The notes beneath the pieces were generated by a model. It had not been told where the DNA came from, made no database searches, and was given only the letters and a program-made list of their open reading frames with translations. This document shows positions 4,322-8,062 of a stretch of DNA of 8,062 nt, one piece after another (the stretch's first letter is position 1; each line of letters starts with the position of its first letter). The translations under genes and the position numbers were made by a program. The DNA comes from Lachnospiraceae bacterium (lineage in GTDB: Bacteria > Bacillota > Clostridia > Lachnospirales > Lachnospiraceae): contig JAFPYK010000165.1 of NCBI GenBank assembly GCA_017412265.1, positions 1 to 8,062 of the forward strand, read 5' to 3'.

Positions 4322-5631
4322 CTGCTCACTTCCTGTGTAAATGCCTTTCTGGCCGCCGCGACGAACACCAGCACCGCCGCTGCAGCGACAAGCGCCGCGA
4401 TAAATATCTTCACATTGGGCACAAATGACATCGTGCCGTCGTCATTGACGATCTGGGCCGCGTCCCGAAGCACGGCAGCGCCGATCGCCGGCCCGATGAC
4501 GCCGGGCACCAGCACCTGCGCGAAGATCCGAAGCCCCTGGAACATCCCGGCCTTGCCCTCCGGGATCTTCTCGCGGATCATCGCCCCGAAGACCGCCATG
4601 CCGCTCAGGTATCCGCTCATCATAAGCAGAGACCCGAGAAAGACCGGAACCGTCGCCCGGAACACGGTGAGCACCACATAGCCGACCATCAGCGCAAGAA
4701 GCGCAGGCACAACCGAGCGCAGGAACCCCGCCTTATCGTAATATTTCCCCGCAAATACGGTCACAACCGCCGCCAGCAGGATTGCCGGGGCCATCACCAG
4801 CACATAATTGTCCATGCCGAGCGACACGTCATAATACAGGATCAGATAAGGCATAAAGATCTGGATCGAGATGTTGAAGATCACGAAGCCCGCCAGTGTC
4901 AGGTAGAGCGCCGGATTCTCACGCACCACCGAGGGCCGGAAGCCGTAGAAGATATTGCCCCAGTAGGACTGGTTCTCCGCCTTGCGCTCCCCGGTCTCGG
5001 TCAGCAGGAAGAAGCCCAGCAGGCCGATCACCAGCACGGCGCCTCCGATCACCGCGAAGATCGTAACCCAGCTCTCCTGCCGCTCCAGGTCGAAGGACAT
5101 GAAGCCGCCGAAGACCACCAGAATCGCGATCAGAGGCATCATCGCGTTGACGCCCTCCGCCGCTCCCCGACCGCCCCGAGCCGTGGCATCGGTCAGCCAC
5201 GCGTTAAAGCAGGCGTCATTGGCCGTGGACCCGAAGAAGGTCATCACGCAGTCCATCACGATGACGAGTGTCACACCGACGGCCGCCACGGAGACTCCCG
5301 TGCCGAAGACCGCCCGGATCACGTCCTCGCGGATCAGCGCGAAGCTCAGAATCGAGATGCCCCAGAGGATATAGCCCGCACAGATAAAGACCTTGCGCCG
5401 GCCCACCATGTCCGAGAAGGCCCCCACGAAGATCGTGGTCAGCGTCGCGGCGACCGCCGAGGCCGCCACCATCAGAGAGATCTCCCCTGCGGTGGCATGA
5501 AACATCTTGTAGATAAAGACATTGAAATACATATTCTCGACCACCCAGGCCACCTGGCCCGTGAGGCTGAATATGATCAGTGCCGGCCAGAACCTGGGCG
5601 GATAGAGTCCGCCGGATGACTGTCTCTTCAT
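4318..5631 (-). CDS. MFS transporter, probable glycoside/sugar uptake permease
   Basis: The 437-residue protein shows about twelve hydrophobic segments, the first near 16-40 and the last near 406-426. The Major Facilitator motif A is clear in the loop after the second segment (GAFSDMVGRRK, 70-80). A longer central loop follows segment six (about 212-240, TETGERKAENQ). It should move a small solute across the cytoplasmic membrane by ion-coupled or facilitated transport. Substrate cannot be read from sequence, but its stop overlaps the GH2 start by four bases, so the two are probably co-translated, and the likely cargo is the glycoside that GH2 cleaves. General resemblance is to GPH/SLC45-like sugar permeases of Clostridia, without certainty. 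The start has AAAGGAGA just upstream; the pepT stop lies 18 bases before it. Confidence 0.88.
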   Translation of the reverse strand: MKRQSSGGLYPPRFWPALIIFSLTGQVAWVVENMYFNVFIYKMFHATAGEISLMVAASAVAATLTTIFVGAFSDMVGRRKVFICAGYILWGISILSFALIREDVIRAVFGTGVSVAAVGVTLVIVMDCVMTFFGSTANDACFNAWLTDATARGGRGAAEGVNAMMPLIAILVVFGGFMSFDLERQESWVTIFAVIGGAVLVIGLLGFFLLTETGERKAENQSYWGNIFYGFRPSVVRENPALYLTLAGFVIFNISIQIFMPYLILYYDVSLGMDNYVLVMAPAILLAAVVTVFAGKYYDKAGFLRSVVPALLALMVGYVVLTVFRATVPVFLGSLLMMSGYLSGMAVFGAMIREKIPEGKAGMFQGLRIFAQVLVPGVIGPAIGAAVLRDAAQIVNDDGTMSFVPNVKIFIAALVAAAAVLVFVAAARKAFTQEVSR

Positions 5632-5649
5632 CCTTCTCCTTTCCGGGAC

Positions 5650-6891
5650 TTAGCCCTGCTGCTTCCCGCAGATCTCACACAGCCGGATCAGGATCCGCAC
5701 CGTGGCCTCCATCGCCTGCACCGACACATACTCCATGCGCCCGTGCGCATTTTCATAGCCCGCGCTGATGTTCGGGCAGGGAAGTCCCCGCCAGGACAGC
5801 GCCGCCCCGTCCGTTCCTCCGCGGAACGGCGCGGTCTTCGGCTCGATGCCGCACTCCTGCATGGCCTGCCGCAGGTTCGCGATCAGGTGAGGCGCGGTAT
5901 CGATGATCTCCTTCATGTTCCGGTACTGCTCCTCGGACTCGACCGTGACCGTGCCAGGCCCGTATTTCGCGTTCAGGAGGTCCGCGATGTCCTCAAGCTC
6001 CCGCAGGCGCCTCTGCATCGTCGCATAGTCAAAATCCCTCAGGATCAGTTCAATCTCTGCGTGCTCGCAGTCTCCGCTCATCCTGTGCACATGGTCATAG
6101 CCTTCCCGGCCCTCCGTGTACTGAGGCTTCTCGGTCTGCGGAAGCAGCCGCATATACTCGCAGGCGATATCTGCCGCATTCTTCATGATCCCCTTCGCGG
6201 TCCCCGGATGCACCGACAGGCCCGTGATCCGCACCTTCGCGGCATACGCATAGAAAGTCTCGTCTGCGTAATAGCCGAGGTGGTCCCCATCCACGGTATA
6301 GGCGCTCTGCGCCTCAAACTGCCCGAAATCCAGGTCCTTTGCCAGGCCGCCCACCTCCTCATCGGGGGTAAATGCGAGCGCCACCAGCCCGTGGGGCACC
6401 TCCGGATGCGCGAGCAGATACTCCGCGAGCGTCATCAGCTCCGAGACCGCCGCCTTATCATCCGCTCCCAGCAGGGTCGTCCCGTCCGTGAGGATCAGGT
6501 CGTCCCCCACATACTGCCGGAGGTTGGCGTAATCCGCCTCTCGCATCACGATCTGCTTCTCCTCATTGAGCACGATGTCCCCGCCCCGGTAATCCTTCAG
6601 GATCCACGGCCTGACACCCGCCGAAGGAGCGTCCGGCGATACATCCATATGGGCAATCAGTCCCAGGGAACGCGCGCCCGGCACATTCCCGGGGATCTTG
6701 CCGATCACGACGCAGTTCTTCTCGTCATAGATCACCTGCGGGACGCCGATCGACTCCAGCTCTTCCTTCAGCACCCTCGCCAGGTCAAACTGCCGGCTCG
6801 TGGTCGGAGTCGTCCGGCTCTCATTCGACGACTGTGTATCAATTCTCGCGTAACGCATCAGCCTCTCGGCTGTCTTCTCTCTCAGATTCAT
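5650..6891 (-). CDS. pepT: Peptidase T (tripeptide aminopeptidase, M20B metallopeptidase)
   Basis: The 413-residue protein (E. coli PepT is about 408) removes the N-terminal residue from tripeptides in the cytoplasm using two zinc ions. All the ligand motifs are present: AHMDVSPD (His81, Asp83), LLGADDKAA (Asp144), FTPDEEVGG (catalytic Glu178 and ligand Glu179), YTVDG (Asp201) and NAHG (His383). FRGGTDGAALS (356-366) is another PepT hallmark. The frame is open 14 codons further upstream, but those residues are Arg/Gly-rich and lie inside the preceding alkyltransferase gene. The ATG chosen overlaps that gene's stop as ATGA, has AGAGGGAAGAG upstream, and begins the protein as PepT proteins normally begin (MNLREKTAERLMRYARIDTQ). 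It likely salvages amino acids from imported peptides. No link to the adjacent sugar genes is evident beyond co-transcription. Confidence 0.95.
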   Translation of the reverse strand: MNLREKTAERLMRYARIDTQSSNESRTTPTTSRQFDLARVLKEELESIGVPQVIYDEKNCVVIGKIPGNVPGARSLGLIAHMDVSPDAPSAGVRPWILKDYRGGDIVLNEEKQIVMREADYANLRQYVGDDLILTDGTTLLGADDKAAVSELMTLAEYLLAHPEVPHGLVALAFTPDEEVGGLAKDLDFGQFEAQSAYTVDGDHLGYYADETFYAYAAKVRITGLSVHPGTAKGIMKNAADIACEYMRLLPQTEKPQYTEGREGYDHVHRMSGDCEHAEIELILRDFDYATMQRRLRELEDIADLLNAKYGPGTVTVESEEQYRNMKEIIDTAPHLIANLRQAMQECGIEPKTAPFRGGTDGAALSWRGLPCPNISAGYENAHGRMEYVSVQAMEATVRILIRLCEICGKQQG

Positions 6892-7424
6892 TCTCTTCCC
6901 TCTTCTCCGGCCGCGGATTCTCCCTCCGGGCACCTCATCCGGCCCTCATGTGCCAGCAGCCATTCCTTCCTCGCAAGCCCGCCCGCGTAGCCGCGAAGCG
7001 ACCCGTCCGACGCGCACACCCGGTGGCAGGGCACCAGGATGAGCAGGGGATTTGCGCCAAGCGCTCTACCGACCGCTCTCGCCGAAGTCCTCCGGCCCGT
7101 CATCTCCTGCATCCGCTTGGCAAATGCCCCGTACGAGATCCTCTCTCCGGGCAGAATCCCGTGCGCACACTCCCGCACCTCTTCCTGGTAACGCGTCGGC
7201 GCCGGCGCAAGCTTCGGAAGCTTCTCCCGCGGCTTCCCGGCAAAATACTCCGAGAGCCACCGCTCCGTCTCTTCCAGAATGCAGGCAGCCTCCCCGCAGG
7301 CCGGCTCCGGAGCAGCTCCCTCACAGTCCCCGTCCGCAAATGCCACGCGCACCAATCCCTGCGCGCCGGCCTCCAGAAGGATCACCCCCGCCGGCGAGGA
7401 CACGCGCCTCACATAGGTCTTCAT
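6888..7424 (-). CDS. ogt: Methylated-DNA--[protein]-cysteine S-methyltransferase (Ogt/MGMT family)
   Basis: The 178-residue suicide DNA-repair protein transfers the alkyl group from O6-alkylguanine to its own cysteine. The acceptor is Cys133 in LVPCHRV. The DNA-binding helix with the arginine finger (ARAVGRALG, Arg116), the Asn hinge (GANP, Asn125) and the C-terminal block GYAGGLARKEWLLAHEG are all canonical. The first 60 or so residues form the poorly conserved N-terminal domain. There is no Ada-type zinc domain or AraC regulator, so this is the constitutive repair form, not an adaptive-response sensor. The C-terminal tail (after about 162) is a short Glu-rich extension that overlaps the pepT start by four bases. 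The ATG follows the SIMPL stop codon with no gap (TAA-ATG); the ribosome binding site GGGAG lies in the SIMPL coding end. Confidence 0.93.
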   Translation of the reverse strand: MKTYVRRVSSPAGVILLEAGAQGLVRVAFADGDCEGAAPEPACGEAACILEETERWLSEYFAGKPREKLPKLAPAPTRYQEEVRECAHGILPGERISYGAFAKRMQEMTGRRTSARAVGRALGANPLLILVPCHRVCASDGSLRGYAGGLARKEWLLAHEGRMRCPEGESAAGEEGRE

Positions 7425-8062
7425 TTACCGGATCTCCCAGACCACGGTCACCGTATCCTCCGCGCGGATCTCCTCCGGCTCGATCTGCGCCGCAAAATCC
7501 GACACGCTCTCCTCCGCGCTGCGCGAAGCACTCTTGAGCATCATCTCATTCATCGGCCGCACCGAGAACACCATATCCGACCAGTTGTACTCGATCGTCA
7601 CCAGCTCGCCGAGACTCACCCCGGCAGCCGCCGCCAGAAGCTCGGCCTTCCTTCTGGAATCCTCCACGGCTCCGCGGAGCATCGCATTCTTCGCGCCCTC
7701 CACGTCCTTCACCGTATAATCGATGGAGAACGACGGCCCCGAAGACAGTCTCGACACCGCGAGAACCACCTTGCCCAGCAGCTCCGGATCACGGTCGAAC
7801 TCCACCGTCATCACCTGCATGGCTGTGTAGCCCACGAACCGCTGCTTCCACTGGAAGCCCTCGTCCTGATAAGACTCATATTCCGGATTCACCCAGTAGG
7901 AGGACGTCTTCAGCTCCTCCCCAGCAAACCCCAGCCCGGCAAATGCTTCCTTTACCTCCAGGGCCTGCTCGGCGCTCTTCTGATACGCCTCGGCATACTC
8001 TGTCGTCTTCGCGGCAATCTCCATGCGGACCCTCACGCGGTCCGCCCGCAGAGACACCTTCC
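7425..8062 (-). CDS. SIMPL domain (DUF541) protein, N-terminus beyond right edge
   Basis: About 211 residues are visible. The pattern is that of SIMPL/DUF541 proteins: a beta strand reading VSLRADRVRVRMEI, a helix with YAEAYQKSAEQALEVKEAF, then the motif 'L-TSSYWVNPEYE' and a later VEDSRRKAELLAAAAGVSLGEL helix-turn, followed by a beta strand and the C-terminal VTVVWEIR. In the reading used here a GTG at 8055-8057 could serve as start, but that valine falls inside the first conserved strand (family members usually read G-x-G-x-V-x-x-x-x-D), so the gene most likely begins outside the window. Known members are periplasmic or cell-surface proteins (Brucella BP26, mouse SIMPL is a distant namesake) or cytosolic; whether a signal peptide exists here cannot be seen. 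It is the first visible gene of the operon. Confidence 0.85.
   Translation of the reverse strand, partial: KVSLRADRVRVRMEIAAKTTEYAEAYQKSAEQALEVKEAFAGLGFAGEELKTSSYWVNPEYESYQDEGFQWKQRFVGYTAMQVMTVEFDRDPELLGKVVLAVSRLSSGPSFSIDYTVKDVEGAKNAMLRGAVEDSRRKAELLAAAAGVSLGELVTIEYNWSDMVFSVRPMNEMMLKSASRSAEESVSDFAAQIEPEEIRAEDTVTVVWEIR

Noticed and set aside
2567..4681. A 704-codon plus-strand open frame opposite the GH2 gene
   Set aside because: Antisense shadow caused by the GC-rich third positions of the minus-strand gene; its translation is rich in Arg, His, Pro and Leu, matches no family, and has no ribosome binding site.
5743..6990. A 415-codon plus-strand open frame opposite pepT
   Set aside because: Same shadow effect; pepT on the other strand has all metal ligands and a coupled start.
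1..8062. CRISPR array, tRNA or rRNA
   Set aside because: No regularly spaced repeats, no tRNA-like cloverleaf with a GTTCGA-type arm, and no rRNA-like segments were seen on either strand.

Overview
The window reads as a dense piece of a Gram-positive (Firmicutes/Clostridia) chromosome, most likely a high-GC gut Lachnospiraceae-type bacterium. That placement is an inference from strong purine-rich Shine-Dalgarno sites before most genes, tight ATGA stop/start overlaps, and the flavour of the MFS, GH2, SDR and MalK-like proteins. One sampled 60-base line inside the GH2 gene has 38 G+C. Every convincing gene lies on the minus strand, so transcription runs from right to left. The long plus-strand reading frames are antisense shadows of these genes.

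Right to left, a compact gene string starts beyond the right edge. It holds a SIMPL (DUF541) protein (partial), an O6-alkylguanine-DNA alkyltransferase (Ogt/MGMT type), peptidase T (pepT), an MFS transporter, and a glycoside hydrolase family 2 enzyme. After a 68-codon cysteine-rich small gene and a stub resembling a phage terminase large-subunit N-terminus comes a FabG-like short-chain dehydrogenase. Neighbours abut or overlap by 4 to 8 bases, or sit 13 to 18 bases apart. A strong intrinsic terminator (1381-1415) closes the string. The MFS/GH2 pair looks like a 'take up a glycoside, then cleave it in the cytoplasm' module. The other members (DNA repair, tripeptide hydrolysis, SIMPL) have no obvious functional link to it.

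The stretch at about 2190-2600 is clearly more AT-rich than its surroundings (two 60-base lines within it have 27 and 25 G+C). I read it as a short phage-derived scar between the GH2 gene and the SDR gene.

Left of the terminator is a separate unit: a perfect inverted repeat, a near-consensus promoter, and a solitary MalK/UgpC-type ABC ATPase. Its Walker A is intact, but its Q-loop, signature, catalytic glutamate, D-loop and H-loop are all non-canonical. The promoter overlaps the first ATG of the long frame, which moves the true start 15 codons downstream. At the far left a second strong promoter (extended -10, AT-rich UP-like tract, small palindrome just after the start point) fires leftward toward a gene outside the window.

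The most interesting items are the degenerate ABC ATPase with its own operator-like promoter region, and the phage-scar/small-protein insertion inside a translationally coupled operon.
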